Origin: Mucilaginibacter_A sp041088075
GTDB lineage: Bacteria; Bacteroidota; Bacteroidia; Sphingobacteriales; Sphingobacteriaceae
Assembly: GCF_041088075.1 (NCBI RefSeq)
Contig: NZ_JBGCVY010000008.1
Location: 1-64,000 of the forward strand
Direction: 5' to 3'
Length of the DNA stretch: 64,000 bases
Below are positions 1 to 9,125 of the stretch, one piece after another (position 1 is the first letter of the stretch; each line of letters opens with the position of its first letter). The notes under the pieces are model-generated. The model was not told the DNA's origin. It made no database searches and saw only the letters and a program-made list of their open reading frames with translations. The position numbers and the translations under genes are program-made.

Positions 1-43
1 CTAATTTTTCTTCATTTTCCGGATGTACAATTAATATTCCCAT
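1..43 (-). CDS. 5' end of a small DUF2683-like protein (partial)
   Basis: A reverse-strand ATG at 43-41 opens a frame that runs off the left edge after 14 codons and reads MGILIVHPENEEKL. This matches, from memory, the start of a small Bacteroidota family (DUF2683 type), which begins M-x-x-L-x-V-H-x-E-N-x-E-Q-L and is often found beside toxin-like genes. Only the N-terminus is visible, so the assignment rests on this short pattern, and no function is claimed. Confidence 0.45.
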   Translation of the reverse strand, partial: MGILIVHPENEEKL

Positions 44-140
44 GTTTCAAAATTACAGTTTTGTTTTTTTATTTAATTGTTATGATCACTAAATTCTCCA
101 AATAAATACCGATAAAAGAAGCATTCAAACCCAACTTAAT

Positions 141-178
141 ACAAAAGGTGCAAGTTAAGAACCTGCACCTTTTTGTAT
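141..178. terminator. Rho-independent terminator-like hairpin
   Basis: An inverted repeat (ACAAAAGGTGCA, then TGCACCTTTTTGT) around a short loop, with A and T runs outside both arms, so it could act in both directions. It lies 3' of the beta-hydroxylase gene on the reverse strand. Confidence 0.65.
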
Positions 179-214
179 TTTATAAACAGTTTTAGCAATT
201 CCTTAAACACCAAT

Positions 215-961
215 TTAAGGGAACACACTATAATAAGCTTTTTCCCAATCCTCGTTCTTTTTAAACGCTTGTTTTACATAAACAGATTCGGTAATGCCTT
301 TGATGATTTGGTTGTTGATTTTGGCACCCCAACTTCTGTATGGGCGAACGGTATCAATCAATAATACCACACGTAAGCTGTCGGTTTCGTTCCAAACTTC
401 GTGATTGTAGGTATCGTCGAAAAACACGGCTTTGCCGTTTTTCCAGTTGATGATTTCATTGCCCACACGCATCCGGCATTTGGTGCTTTCAGGCACAATA
501 ACTCCTAAATGTGTCCTTACAATTCCCTTAAAAATCCCCCGGTGTGCCGGAATATGTTTGCCCGGATATAAAATAGAAAAAAAACCGGTGAGCATTCCGG
601 GAATGCTTTCTAAAACCTGCGTAGTTATCGGGCATTTCTCACAATTCTTTTCTGACTTGATACCGAAACCGTACAGGAAAAACGTTTTCCATTTATTGTC
701 CTGGTTCAGTGCCTGCTCCTGCGGTTGGATGTCTTCGATGTTAGGCAAATGGTCATCGTGTTGCAGCAAAGCCGAAAGCTCGTTGCGGATGGCTTCCCAA
801 TTGTCTTCCAGTAATTTGGCCCAGTAAAAATCTTTGTTTGGAAGTACCGGTTTATTGCTCACCTTTGAAAATGGCCTCATCAACTTGCCTAGGCCAAGCA
901 ATACATTGTTCATCACCCGGAAAGTGATAAAATTCGTCAGTTTATCTTTTAACTTTTTCAT
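215..961 (-). CDS. Aspartyl/asparaginyl beta-hydroxylase family dioxygenase
   Basis: A 248-residue protein of the Asp/Asn beta-hydroxylase family, Fe(II)/2-oxoglutarate-dependent dioxygenases that hydroxylate proteins or, in the LpxO branch, the acyl chains of lipid A. The double-stranded beta-helix motifs are visible: PAHRG near residue 139, RTHLGVIVP with the probable iron ligand His151, and NHEVWNETDSLRV with His187 and the 2-oxoglutarate-binding Arg197. The two-histidine arrangement without an acidic ligand is typical of the family. The start is ATG at 961, preferred to the TTG six bases upstream. A basic, hydrophobic N-terminus suggests membrane association. The substrate cannot be read from sequence. 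It is followed by a terminator-like hairpin and has no obvious operon partner. Confidence 0.85.
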   Translation of the reverse strand: MKKLKDKLTNFITFRVMNNVLLGLGKLMRPFSKVSNKPVLPNKDFYWAKLLEDNWEAIRNELSALLQHDDHLPNIEDIQPQEQALNQDNKWKTFFLYGFGIKSEKNCEKCPITTQVLESIPGMLTGFFSILYPGKHIPAHRGIFKGIVRTHLGVIVPESTKCRMRVGNEIINWKNGKAVFFDDTYNHEVWNETDSLRVVLLIDTVRPYRSWGAKINNQIIKGITESVYVKQAFKKNEDWEKAYYSVFP

Positions 962-1132
962 GATCAATCAAACCTAAATTATGGTTAGGGATTTTGTAAA
1001 TCAACAAAAAAGCGGTGATGGTTCCTGAAAAAAATTGTTGTAGTTGTGTAATTATTTTTACTCGAAATTGCCGGTTTATTTATAGGCCTGTCACTAAAAA
1101 AACACCGATAAAAGAAGCATTAGGTAATAATC

Positions 1133-1165
1133 AATAAAAAAAGCACAAACCCTAAAGTTTGTACC
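1133..1165 (-). terminator. Terminator of glutamine synthetase gene
   Basis: On the reverse strand GTACAAAC and GTTTGTGC pair around a short loop and are followed by a run of T. It starts about 30 bases after the glutamine synthetase stop codon. Confidence 0.65.
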
Positions 1166-1191
1166 TTTTGAATAAAATATTACAGCGATTT

Positions 1192-2241
1192 CTAAGCCAG
1201 TTCAGCTTCTAAAGCAACCGCGCTATTGTCATTTACGGCAACAGATTTTACGGTTTTGATAATCCGGGCAGCAACCTTGTAAGGGTCGGCGGCCGAGTTA
1301 GGGCGGCGGTCTTCCAGGTAGCCTTTCCAGCCTCTTTCTACCGTTGCAAGCGGGATACGGATGGAAGCGCCACGATCAGAAATGCCATAACTGAAATCGT
1401 AAATAGAAGCTGTTTCGTGTTTGCCGGTCAAACGTTTTTCGTTGTCGGCACCATAAACTTCAATATGTTCTTTCACAACCGGACGGAAAGCTTCACAAAT
1501 TTTATCATAAGCACCCTGGCTGCCTGCGGTCCTTAAAGTTGTATTCGAGAAGTTAGCGTGCATGCCAGAACCATTCCAATCCAGAGTGCCCAAAGGTTTG
1601 CAATGCCAGTTGATGGAGACATTAAATTTTTCGCCAATCCTTTCCAACAAATAACGTGCAACCCAAATCTGGTCGCCGGCTTCTTTGGCGCCTTTAGCAA
1701 AAATCTGGAATTCCCATTGCCCGGCAGCAACTTCCGAGTTAATGCCTTCCACATTTAAACTGGCATCCAAACAAGCATCTAAATGTTCTTCCACAATGTG
1801 TCTGCCGAAAGCATTTTGTGCGCCAACTGAGCAATAATACTGGCCTTGCGGCGCAGGATAGCCATTTACCGGAAAGCCTAATGGTTTGTTGGTTTCAGGG
1901 TTCCACAGAAAATATTCCTGCTCAAAACCAAACCAAAAATCGTTGTCATTATCATCAATCAAAGCACGGCCGTTGGAAGGGTGCGCTTTTCCATCCGAAG
2001 TCAATACTTCGCACATCACTAAATAACCGTCTTTTCTTTGCGGGTCTTTGCAGATAAAAACCGGTTTTAAGATACAGTCTGATGAACCTCCCGGTGCCTG
2101 TTCTGTTGATGAGCCATCAAAGCTCCAATTTGGGCAATCTTCTAATTTTCCACTAAAATCTTTTTCAATCTTAGTTTTACTACGTAAACTTTGGGTTGGT
2201 TTGTAGCCATCCAGCCAAATGTATTCTAATTTTGCTGCCAT
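1192..2241 (-). CDS. glnA: Glutamine synthetase, type II (eukaryote-like)
   Basis: Catalyses ATP-dependent condensation of glutamate and ammonia to glutamine in the cytoplasm. The 349-residue length fits the short type II enzyme rather than GSI (about 470) or GSIII (about 700). Visible motifs are the beta-grasp DGSST near residue 42, FGFEQEYF at 104-111 with metal-binding glutamates, INSEVAAGQWEFQ at 167-179, NGSGMHANFS at 223-232 and RRPNSAADPY at 312-321. An ammonium transporter gene lies upstream on the same strand, 293 bases away, so uptake and assimilation are neighbours. No PII gene is adjacent. The gap carries a possible TATATTTG promoter element, suggesting its own transcription start. 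Type II enzymes are common in Sphingobacteria. Confidence 0.95.
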   Translation of the reverse strand: MAAKLEYIWLDGYKPTQSLRSKTKIEKDFSGKLEDCPNWSFDGSSTEQAPGGSSDCILKPVFICKDPQRKDGYLVMCEVLTSDGKAHPSNGRALIDDNDNDFWFGFEQEYFLWNPETNKPLGFPVNGYPAPQGQYYCSVGAQNAFGRHIVEEHLDACLDASLNVEGINSEVAAGQWEFQIFAKGAKEAGDQIWVARYLLERIGEKFNVSINWHCKPLGTLDWNGSGMHANFSNTTLRTAGSQGAYDKICEAFRPVVKEHIEVYGADNEKRLTGKHETASIYDFSYGISDRGASIRIPLATVERGWKGYLEDRRPNSAADPYKVAARIIKTVKSVAVNDNSAVALEAELA

Positions 2242-2287
2242 AGTTGATTTTGCTGTCTATTATTAGTTAAAAGTGCTTTTTCAAAAA

Positions 2288-2295
2288 CAAATATA
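2288..2295 (-). promoter_or_regulatory. Possible Bacteroidota -7 element for glnA
   Basis: The reverse strand reads TATATTTG, matching the TAnnTTTG consensus of the Bacteroidota major sigma factor, 47 bases before the glutamine synthetase ATG. No clear TTTG element is seen at -33, so support is moderate. Confidence 0.4.
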
Positions 2296-2534
2296 CTGTT
2301 TGCGAAAGTAAAGTTTAATTATTATCAATAAACCTACTTCTTTTTAAGAAAAAATTTTTAAAAACAGTATTATTTAATAAAATGATTATTTTTAAAAGAA
2401 GATAATCTATTTTTTAAGAAAATTGTAAATTAAATTTGGCCATAGAAAGACTTTATTGATTTAAAGGGTCAAAATAGTTTTAAAATAAAAAATAGTTGAC
2501 CAATTTTTAGGTGATAAAAGAAGCATGGGCAATT

Positions 2535-3842
2535 TTAAAGTTCTTCGTCGTGCTGGCTTTGGTCTAATCCTACCAGTTCATCATTTAAACATACACGAAG
2601 CGGGCTGATGGCATTGGCTACACGCAATAAAATTATGGAACCAACAAATGCAAATATCGAAACACCAATCAGGGCAAGGATATGAACGAAGAACAAGTGT
2701 GTTTCTCCGTAAAAAAGACCGTTGCCAGTGGTATTTGCACTGTTTACCGCTTTGTTGGCGAAAACCCCAGTCAGCAACATGCCCATCATCCCACCTACGC
2801 CATGGCAAGGGAAAACATCCAATGTATCATCAATGCTGGTTTTAGAACGCCAGATGACCACCAAATTGCTGACTACGGCAGAAACAATACCAATAACCAG
2901 CGAATTTGGAACGGTTACATAACCGGCAGCAGGCGTAATGGCCACCAGCCCAACCACGGCACCAATACAGGCACCCATGGCCGAAGGTTTTTTCCCTCGC
3001 ATCATATCAAAAAATATCCATGACATGGCTGCCGCGGCGGAAGCTGTGGTGGTGGTGGCCAAAGCTGTTGCGGCCAAAACGCTGGCGCCGCCGGCAGAGC
3101 CTGCATTAAAACCAAACCAGCCAAACCAAAGTAAACCAGTCCCTAAAATAACATAACTGATGCGCGCAGGGTTATGGTCGGGCGAATTGCGCTGTTTCAA
3201 ATATAAGGCAGAGGCCAAAGCGGCCCAACCGGCAGACATGTGCACCACTGTTCCGCCTGCAAAATCCAATACGCCTGCTTTGTACATCAACCCATCCGGA
3301 TGCCAGGTGGCATGTGCCAGCGGGGCATAGATAAACAGGATGAAAAGGCATAAAAAAATTAAATAAGAGTTAAAACGAATACGCTCTGCAAAAGCGCCGG
3401 TGATTAAAGCAGGTGTAATAACCGCAAATTTAAGCTGAAACATGGCAAACAAAATAAGCGGTATCGTAGGCATTGTTACAAACGAGCTGTTGCCCAATGT
3501 GCCCCTCATCATAAAAAAGGTTGCCGGGTTGCCGATAATGCCATGAAAATCAGCACCAAAAGCCAGGCTAAAACCACAAACAACCCAGATTACCGTAATC
3601 AAGCCCAGGCAGACTAAGCTTTGAAGCATGGTAGAAATAACGTTTTTTTTACGTACCATTCCTCCGTAAAAAAAAGCGAGCCCTGGTGTCATTACTAAAA
3701 CCAAAGCGGTAGAAATTAAAAGCCAGGCCGTATCTCCGGTATCAATCTTACTGTTTTTTACATCAGTTAAATCAACAGAACCAAAAAGCAGTGCGGCTGC
3801 CATTACAATAAGTAGCAGGATAAATGGTAACGTTTTTTTCAT
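2535..3842 (-). CDS. amt: Ammonium transporter (Amt/MEP/Rh family)
   Basis: An inner-membrane ammonium channel of 435 residues. A hydrophobic segment at residues 5-23 looks like a cleaved signal, as in E. coli AmtB. It is followed by the family signature LVLVMTPGLAFFYGGMVRKKN, near residue 51. The two pore histidines are in GGTVVHMSAGWAALAS and in FPCHGVGGMMG. Length and the run of about eleven membrane helices fit the family. The gene sits upstream of type II glutamine synthetase on the same strand, so it probably feeds that enzyme under nitrogen limitation. The usual PII partner (GlnK) is not adjacent. One copy of the dispersed 12-bp motif (2515-2526) lies just beyond the stop codon. Confidence 0.93.
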   Translation of the reverse strand: MKKTLPFILLLIVMAAALLFGSVDLTDVKNSKIDTGDTAWLLISTALVLVMTPGLAFFYGGMVRKKNVISTMLQSLVCLGLITVIWVVCGFSLAFGADFHGIIGNPATFFMMRGTLGNSSFVTMPTIPLILFAMFQLKFAVITPALITGAFAERIRFNSYLIFLCLFILFIYAPLAHATWHPDGLMYKAGVLDFAGGTVVHMSAGWAALASALYLKQRNSPDHNPARISYVILGTGLLWFGWFGFNAGSAGGASVLAATALATTTTASAAAAMSWIFFDMMRGKKPSAMGACIGAVVGLVAITPAAGYVTVPNSLVIGIVSAVVSNLVVIWRSKTSIDDTLDVFPCHGVGGMMGMLLTGVFANKAVNSANTTGNGLFYGETHLFFVHILALIGVSIFAFVGSIILLRVANAISPLRVCLNDELVGLDQSQHDEEL

Positions 3843-4106
3843 TATTATAAGTTATATCAAAAATTAATGCTGCAAGCTATTATATTTCTGGCAAAAAAAC
3901 TGTTATTTGTAGTTTTGATATTCTTTTTACAAGATTTGTAACGATAAAAGCAGTAATAGTTGTTCATTTTGTACAAATTAGCAAAAAGGCGGCACTTATT
4001 TTACGAAGATTGAAACGAAAGCACGGTTTTTATTTAGTACATCAGCTAAAGCCGGCACAATTATCAATTGTTGTTGTTGTATGATTGTATTAAAACCCAA
4101 AAAACA

Positions 4107-4823
4107 ATGGTAAAAAAAGCATTTCTGTTTCCGGTTCTTTTCGCGGTGTTAACGGCTTGTGCCCAACCAAAAACCCGGCAAAGTTCCATTTATACTATTA
4201 AAGAAGCCACAGCAGACGGAACCGGAAAATTTTATTTCGGAAGGGAAATTGCCGCCGTAATGGGCGCGGCAGGGGCGGATTGGCTGGAGCGAAACAACCG
4301 CCAGCAGGAAGAAAATACGGCTTTGGCCATCAATAAACTGCCGATAACTGCAACTTCTGTGGTAGCCGATATTGGCGCCGGGACCGGTTATTACACGTTT
4401 CGTATCGCCAAAAAAGTACCGCAAGGCAAAGTTTACGCCGTTGAAGTGCAGGACGAGTTTGTCCGCTACCTCAACCAAAAGAAAAAAGAACTGGGCCAGC
4501 AAAACGTTGAGGTGATTAAAGGAACAGCAACTTCGCCCAATTTGCCTGATGCTTCGGTTGATATGGCCATTATGGTAGATGTTTACCACGAATTGTTGTA
4601 CCCGCACGAAGTTTTGCAGGCTTTGCGCAAAGCTTTGAAGCCGGGCGGGAAATTGCTTTTGCTGGAATACCGGGCGGAAGACCTTAAAATAGAAATTAAA
4701 GAACTGCACAAACTTTCGGTTGCGCAGGCAAACAAAGAACTGGCGGCAAACGGGTTTAAATTGTTCCAGCGGAGTGAATTTTTACCGATCCAGCATTTTT
4801 TGCTTTACCAGAAAGTGGATTGA
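4107..4823 (+). CDS. Predicted lipoprotein with class I SAM methyltransferase domain
   Basis: A 238-residue protein starting at ATG 4107; a TTG upstream only adds a non-hydrophobic leader. The N-terminus has basic residues, a hydrophobic stretch and the lipobox LTAC, predicting export and lipidation. The remainder is a Rossmann methyltransferase: VVADIGAGTGYYTFRIA (motif I, SAM glycine loop), an acidic residue in VYAVEVQ, DMAIMVDVYHEL (motif IV) and LKPGGKLLLLEYR (motif post-IV). The nearest family is Methyltransf_11/UbiE-like. An exported methyltransferase is odd because SAM is cytoplasmic, so the signal may be non-cleaved or the domain may have another role. It stands alone, with no operon partner. 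Confidence 0.75.
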   Translation: MVKKAFLFPVLFAVLTACAQPKTRQSSIYTIKEATADGTGKFYFGREIAAVMGAAGADWLERNNRQQEENTALAINKLPITATSVVADIGAGTGYYTFRIAKKVPQGKVYAVEVQDEFVRYLNQKKKELGQQNVEVIKGTATSPNLPDASVDMAIMVDVYHELLYPHEVLQALRKALKPGGKLLLLEYRAEDLKIEIKELHKLSVAQANKELAANGFKLFQRSEFLPIQHFLLYQKVD

Positions 4824-4896
4824 AGCTTTTATTAGACCAAAACATCAATGCTTCTTTTATCGCATAAAAATCAGTGTATTTTCCTGTTTTAAAACA

Positions 4897-5120
4897 GAAG
4901 TTGTTTAAACTTTTTGTTCAGGTATTAATCCTTATGTTTTTTTAAACATAGAAGCGAAACACACCTCTTGCCCCTCTCGAGAGGGGAAATATGGAGCCTA
5001 CCTTTTTAACGATGGAAAGGTAGCAAACTGTGCTTCCCCTCTCGAGAGGGGTTAGGGGTGTGTCCTTTATCAAATTAAACAAATAATAGGATGATGGCAG
5101 TTAAAAGTTTAAACAACTTC
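4897..5120. repeat. MITE-like repeat, family A copy 1
   Basis: A 224-bp element bounded by an 18-bp perfect inverted repeat (GAAGTTGTTTAAACTTTT and its complement at 5103-5120). The core at 4959-5070 is itself palindromic, built around two CCCCTCTCGAGAGGGG blocks and ending in GGGGTGTGTCC. It is nearly identical to the copy at 27011-27233, with related cores near 20131 and 58179. It has no coding capacity. It fills most of the 330-base gap before the aldo/keto reductase. Confidence 0.85.
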
Positions 5121-5154
5121 ACAATCAAAAACTACTTTTCGAGGTTTAAACTTT

Positions 5155-6138
5155 ATGAATTACAGATTATTTAAAAATGTACAAGTAGCCGAAGTCGGGC
5201 TTGGAACATGGCAATTGGGCAGCACAGATTGGGGAAATGTGGGCGAAGAAGAAGCCATGCAAATTTTGCAAACTTATGTTGATGCCGGCGGCAATTTTAT
5301 TGATACGGCCGATGTTTACGGAATGGGCGTTAGCGAAAAACTGATCGGCAAGTTTTTGAAAACGCAAACCAAACCAATATATGTAGCCACCAAATTAGGC
5401 CGCCGCTCGGATGCCCCAAATGGCTGGCCTCAGAATTTTACTTATGATTTGATGCGGAAACAAGTCGAAGATTCGCTGCAGCATTTGAGGCAATCGCATT
5501 TGTTTTTGGAGCAGTTGCATTGCATCCCGACCGAAGAAATGCGTGCCGGGAAAGTGTTTAAATACCTGGCACATTTAAAAGACGAAGGCTTAATTTTGAA
5601 TTGGGGTGCAAGTGTGGAAACCTCGGAAGAAGCACTGCTTTGTTTGGAGCAGGATGGCCTGGCTTCATTGCAAATTATCTTCAACCTTTTCCGGCAGCAC
5701 GTTGCTGATGAAATATTTGAAAAAGCCAAAGCAAAAGGCGTGGCTATTATTGTGCGCGTGCCTTTGGCGAGTGGTTTGCTAAGCGGAAAGTTTGACGAAA
5801 ACACGCAGTTTGAAGAAAAAGACCACCGTAATTTTAATGCCGATGGCCAGGCTTTTAATGCCGGCGAAACTTTTTCGGGGATTGAGTTTAAACAAGGCGT
5901 AAAGCTTTCCAAAGAAATCAAAAACCTGATGCCAGACGAGCAGTTGGCACAATGGGCGATCCGCTGGATTTTAGACCATCCCGAAGTTACGACGGTTATC
6001 CCCGGTGCATCCAAAGTTTCGCAGGTAAAAAGCAATGTTGAAGCTTCTGCGCTTCCGCCTTTGTCCAAGGAAATCCATCAGCAATTAAGGAAATTGTATG
6101 ATGAGGAAATTTTTGGTTCTATCCGCGGGCATTTTTAG
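5155..6138 (+). CDS. Aldo/keto reductase
   Basis: A cytoplasmic NADPH-dependent (alpha/beta)8 oxidoreductase of 327 residues. The catalytic tetrad is recognisable: Asp50 and Tyr55 in FIDTADVYG, Lys80 in YVATKLG, and His122 in LEQLHCIP. The cofactor region near the C-terminus reads TTVIPGASKVSQVKSNVEA, matching the usual IPG-x-(S/T)/(R/K) phosphate-binding segment. The family reduces aldehydes and ketones; the physiological substrate cannot be told from sequence. The gene is monocistronic by position, with repeat family A upstream and a convergent adenine deaminase gene downstream. Confidence 0.92.
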   Translation: MNYRLFKNVQVAEVGLGTWQLGSTDWGNVGEEEAMQILQTYVDAGGNFIDTADVYGMGVSEKLIGKFLKTQTKPIYVATKLGRRSDAPNGWPQNFTYDLMRKQVEDSLQHLRQSHLFLEQLHCIPTEEMRAGKVFKYLAHLKDEGLILNWGASVETSEEALLCLEQDGLASLQIIFNLFRQHVADEIFEKAKAKGVAIIVRVPLASGLLSGKFDENTQFEEKDHRNFNADGQAFNAGETFSGIEFKQGVKLSKEIKNLMPDEQLAQWAIRWILDHPEVTTVIPGASKVSQVKSNVEASALPPLSKEIHQQLRKLYDEEIFGSIRGHF

Positions 6139-6287
6139 GTTTCGTCGGAAAGTCCCATTTCTGCCTTCTCGACCACAAAGAGAGAAATCTTCTTTCAACC
6201 AAAATAAACAACCACTTTGAAGAGGATTTCTCCCTTTGGTCGAAATGACAAAAAGCAAAACGGCAATGCTTCTTTTACCACCTGTTT

Positions 6288-7931
6288 TTAAGTGTTGATC
6301 AGCTTAAACCCATCGCCATCAAACAAACCTAAATCGCTTAGTTTTAAATGCGGAATTACCAGCAAAGCCATGAAACTCAGTGTCATGAAAGGGGCGGAGA
6401 GCTGGGATCCCAAGTGTTTGGCCAACGCATCAATTTCGGTGTAGGATTTTGCAACTTCGTACCCGTCTGCGGCACTCATCAACCCGGCAATTGGCAGCGG
6501 CAAAACTTTTTCCAAACCTTTTCCAACACAACTGATGCCGCCTTGTGCTTCAATAATTAAATTTACGGCTTTGCAAATGCTTTCGTCATCGGTGCCAACC
6601 GCCACAATATTATGGCTGTCGTGCGCAACAGATGATGCCAGCGCACCCGTTTTCAAACCAAAATTTTTGATAAATGCTTTGGCAACCGGTGCCTCGTGGT
6701 AGCGGTTTACCACGCAAATTTTTAATACATCTTTTTCCAAATCCGGTTCAACAAAGCCATCCTTCACCGGTAGTTCGGTTTCGGTTTTGTTGGTGATCAA
6801 TTGTCCGTCAAGCGCTTCTATTACCGTAACTTTTTGTTTTTCTGCCGAAGGTTTTTCTGCCGGAAAAGCAAAATCTGCCGGTGTTTTTTTTAGGCAGTTA
6901 AAGTTGTTGATGTTTTGCGAAGCTTGTATTTCAATTTTACTTTCACCGTTTTCGGCAACTAATTCTCCGTCAATATAAGTCTGCAAAACTTCAAAACCGT
7001 TTAAATCGTTTAAAAGGATAAAATCTGCCGGGCCGCCAACCTGCAATTGTCCGATGTCTAATTGATAATGCGAAACCGGATTGAGACATGCTGTTTTTAG
7101 CACCTTAAATTTGTCAATACCGGCAGCAACGGCGCGGGCGCAAAGCTGGTTAATATGGCCAGCAACCAAACTGTCGGGATGTTTGTCATCGCTGCAAAAC
7201 ATAGTTTGATCGGAATGTTCGTGCATCAACCCAACCAAAGCGTCAAAGTTTTTGGCGGCACTTCCTTCGCGGACCAAAATTTTCATGCCGAAACCGAGCT
7301 TCTCCAACGCTTCTTCCGCAGTAAAACATTCATGGTCGGTACTTATCCCTGCTTCAATATATTGCTTGGCCAAATTTCCGCGCAAACCTGGTGCATGTCC
7401 GTCTACTGGCTTTTGATTTTTTCGGGCAGCTTCCAATTTCTGCATCACTTCCGGTTCTTGGTTAAGCACACCCGGAAAGTTCATCATCTCGCTCAAATAT
7501 TTGATTTCCTTTCGCGAAAGCAAATCCTCTACTTCGTCCGCATTTAAAACCGCGCCTGCCGTTTCAAAAACAGTTGCCGGAACGCAGCTTGGCGCACCAA
7601 AATTAAATTTAAAGGGAACGGTTTTTCCATTTTCGATCATAAACTCTACGCCGGCCAAACCGCAAACATTGGCAATTTCGTGCGGGTCGCTTACCGTTCC
7701 AACCGTTCCGTGCACTACGGCCAATCGTGCAAATTCGGAAGGGATCAGCATAGAACTTTCTATGTGTACATGCGCATCCACAAAGCCCGGCGTTAAAAAC
7801 GGAAGTGCCGATGCTTCTTTTACCGGTACTTTTTTGATGTCGTGGATCAAACCGTCCTTCACCGTCAGTTCGACCAGATATATTTTTTCTAATAAAATAT
7901 CAACAAACTGGGCGGTAAGGGAAAAAAGCAT
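6288..7931 (-). CDS. ade: Adenine deaminase
   Basis: Converts adenine to hypoxanthine and ammonia in purine salvage, in the cytoplasm. The 547-residue length and amidohydrolase metal site match the Ade family: FVDAHVHIESSML with His54 and His56, SDPHEIANVCG, DGHAPGL, and later CSDDKHPDSL. The C-terminal Ade domain is also present, with VAHDSHNIVAVGTDD and LPLPIAGLMS. The 3' end lies opposite the aldo/keto reductase. A copy of the dispersed 12-bp motif (7811-7822) falls inside the N-terminal coding region and encodes part of VKEAS. The start at ATG 7931 is well placed. Confidence 0.94.
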   Translation of the reverse strand: MLFSLTAQFVDILLEKIYLVELTVKDGLIHDIKKVPVKEASALPFLTPGFVDAHVHIESSMLIPSEFARLAVVHGTVGTVSDPHEIANVCGLAGVEFMIENGKTVPFKFNFGAPSCVPATVFETAGAVLNADEVEDLLSRKEIKYLSEMMNFPGVLNQEPEVMQKLEAARKNQKPVDGHAPGLRGNLAKQYIEAGISTDHECFTAEEALEKLGFGMKILVREGSAAKNFDALVGLMHEHSDQTMFCSDDKHPDSLVAGHINQLCARAVAAGIDKFKVLKTACLNPVSHYQLDIGQLQVGGPADFILLNDLNGFEVLQTYIDGELVAENGESKIEIQASQNINNFNCLKKTPADFAFPAEKPSAEKQKVTVIEALDGQLITNKTETELPVKDGFVEPDLEKDVLKICVVNRYHEAPVAKAFIKNFGLKTGALASSVAHDSHNIVAVGTDDESICKAVNLIIEAQGGISCVGKGLEKVLPLPIAGLMSAADGYEVAKSYTEIDALAKHLGSQLSAPFMTLSFMALLVIPHLKLSDLGLFDGDGFKLINT

Positions 7932-7973
7932 AGGATGGGCAGCAAAAATCTCGGCGAAAATACGAATAACGGT

Positions 7974-8924
7974 TTATGCCGATGGCGTTTTTAATTCGGC
8001 CAATTGCTCAAAAAGCTCTTTTTCTTCCGCTGATAAATTCTTCGGCGTTTGGATAACAACGCGGACGTAAGCATCGCCAAACGTTTCCGGGTTTTTATAA
8101 TGCGGCATGCCCAAACCTTTTAAACGGAAAGTTTTATTGCTGTCGGTCCCTGCCGCAATCGTCATGTTTACCGTTTTGCTGATGCCTTGAACGGCAATTT
8201 TCCCGCCCAAAACAGCTGTATATAGATCAATTGGCTGGTCAAAATACAAGTCGTTTTCCTTGCGTTCAAACTTGTTGTTTGGCAAAATGTGCATTGTGAT
8301 CAGCAAATCACCGTTTGCGCCGCCATTCCTTCCCGGTTCGCCTTTGCCTTTCAATCGCAAAAGCTGGCCTTCGCTTACGCCGGGCTTCAGTTTCATGTTC
8401 ACTTTAGAATCGCCGATGGTTACCTGCCGGGAAGCGCCATGAAAAGCTTCTTCCAGCGTGATGTGCATTTCGGCCATCAAATCTTCGCCTTTTGATGCAC
8501 GCCTGCCGCCGCCGCTGGTTCTTCCGCCTGCGCCCGGCATTCCTCCTCCGCCAAAAATACTTTCAAAAAAATCGGAAAACTGGCCGCCGCCGCCATAAAA
8601 ATCTTCTGTAGAAAAACCGCCTGCGCCACCGCTGCTCCGCCTGCCGCCGCCGCCCGGACTGCCACCGCCATAATTGGCATAGCCGCCGGCCTGCTGGTAA
8701 TTTTGCCAGTTTTCGCCCAGCTCGTCGTATTGTTTGCGCTTATCGGGCTTGCTCAACACCTCGTTTGCTTCGTTTGCCTCTTTAAATTTGGCTTCGGCAG
8801 CTTTATCGCCCTGGTTTTTGTCGGGATGGTATTTCACCGCCAGTTTGCGGTAAGCTTTTTTAATTTCGTCCTGCGTTGCCGTTTTGCTTACGCCCAAAAT
8901 TTTATAATAGTCTTTATATTCCAT
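7974..8924 (-). CDS. cbpA: CbpA-type DnaJ-like co-chaperone
   Basis: A J-domain protein of 316 residues starting at ATG 8924; 16 upstream codons in the open frame are not conserved in character. Residues 3-70 form the J domain with the HPD motif (KYHPDKNQ) that stimulates Hsp70 ATPase. A Gly/Ser-rich linker follows, then two C-terminal beta domains (LMAEMHITLEEAFHGA, GDAYVRVVIQTP). The CxxCxGxG zinc repeats of true DnaJ are absent, which places it with CbpA or type II co-chaperones. No dnaK or grpE is adjacent. The symbol is by architecture and not by proven orthology. Confidence 0.85.
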   Translation of the reverse strand: MEYKDYYKILGVSKTATQDEIKKAYRKLAVKYHPDKNQGDKAAEAKFKEANEANEVLSKPDKRKQYDELGENWQNYQQAGGYANYGGGSPGGGGRRSSGGAGGFSTEDFYGGGGQFSDFFESIFGGGGMPGAGGRTSGGGRRASKGEDLMAEMHITLEEAFHGASRQVTIGDSKVNMKLKPGVSEGQLLRLKGKGEPGRNGGANGDLLITMHILPNNKFERKENDLYFDQPIDLYTAVLGGKIAVQGISKTVNMTIAAGTDSNKTFRLKGLGMPHYKNPETFGDAYVRVVIQTPKNLSAEEKELFEQLAELKTPSA

Positions 8925-9125
8925 TGTTTTTTGCTGATGGTGGTTTTCGCCTTCTGTTTCAAAAGTAAACAAAACCTGAAACTACGGCCTGCTTTTGAAA
9001 CAGATACCTGTTTAATTATTAGCCTTGCTTTGGATAAACATTTTAAACGTTTGGCAGTTTTGTATAGATAAAAGAAGCACGGCAAAATCTGGTGCTTAAA
9101 CTGTAAACTTAAAAAATAAACTGCC

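Noticed and set aside
432..827. 131-codon forward frame opposite the beta-hydroxylase gene
   Set aside because: A shadow of a gene with clear family motifs on the other strand; no protein-like pattern of its own.
2242..2534. Possible glnA-amt attenuator or riboswitch in the 293-base gap
   Set aside because: AT-rich but no conserved aptamer or clear terminator structure could be seen; only a -7-like element is reported.
3943..3956. GATAAAAGCAGTAA upstream of the methyltransferase as another motif copy
   Set aside because: Two mismatches from either form; counted only as a possible decayed copy.
4149..4709. 186-codon reverse frame opposite the lipoprotein methyltransferase
   Set aside because: Antisense shadow; the forward frame has a complete methyltransferase motif set.
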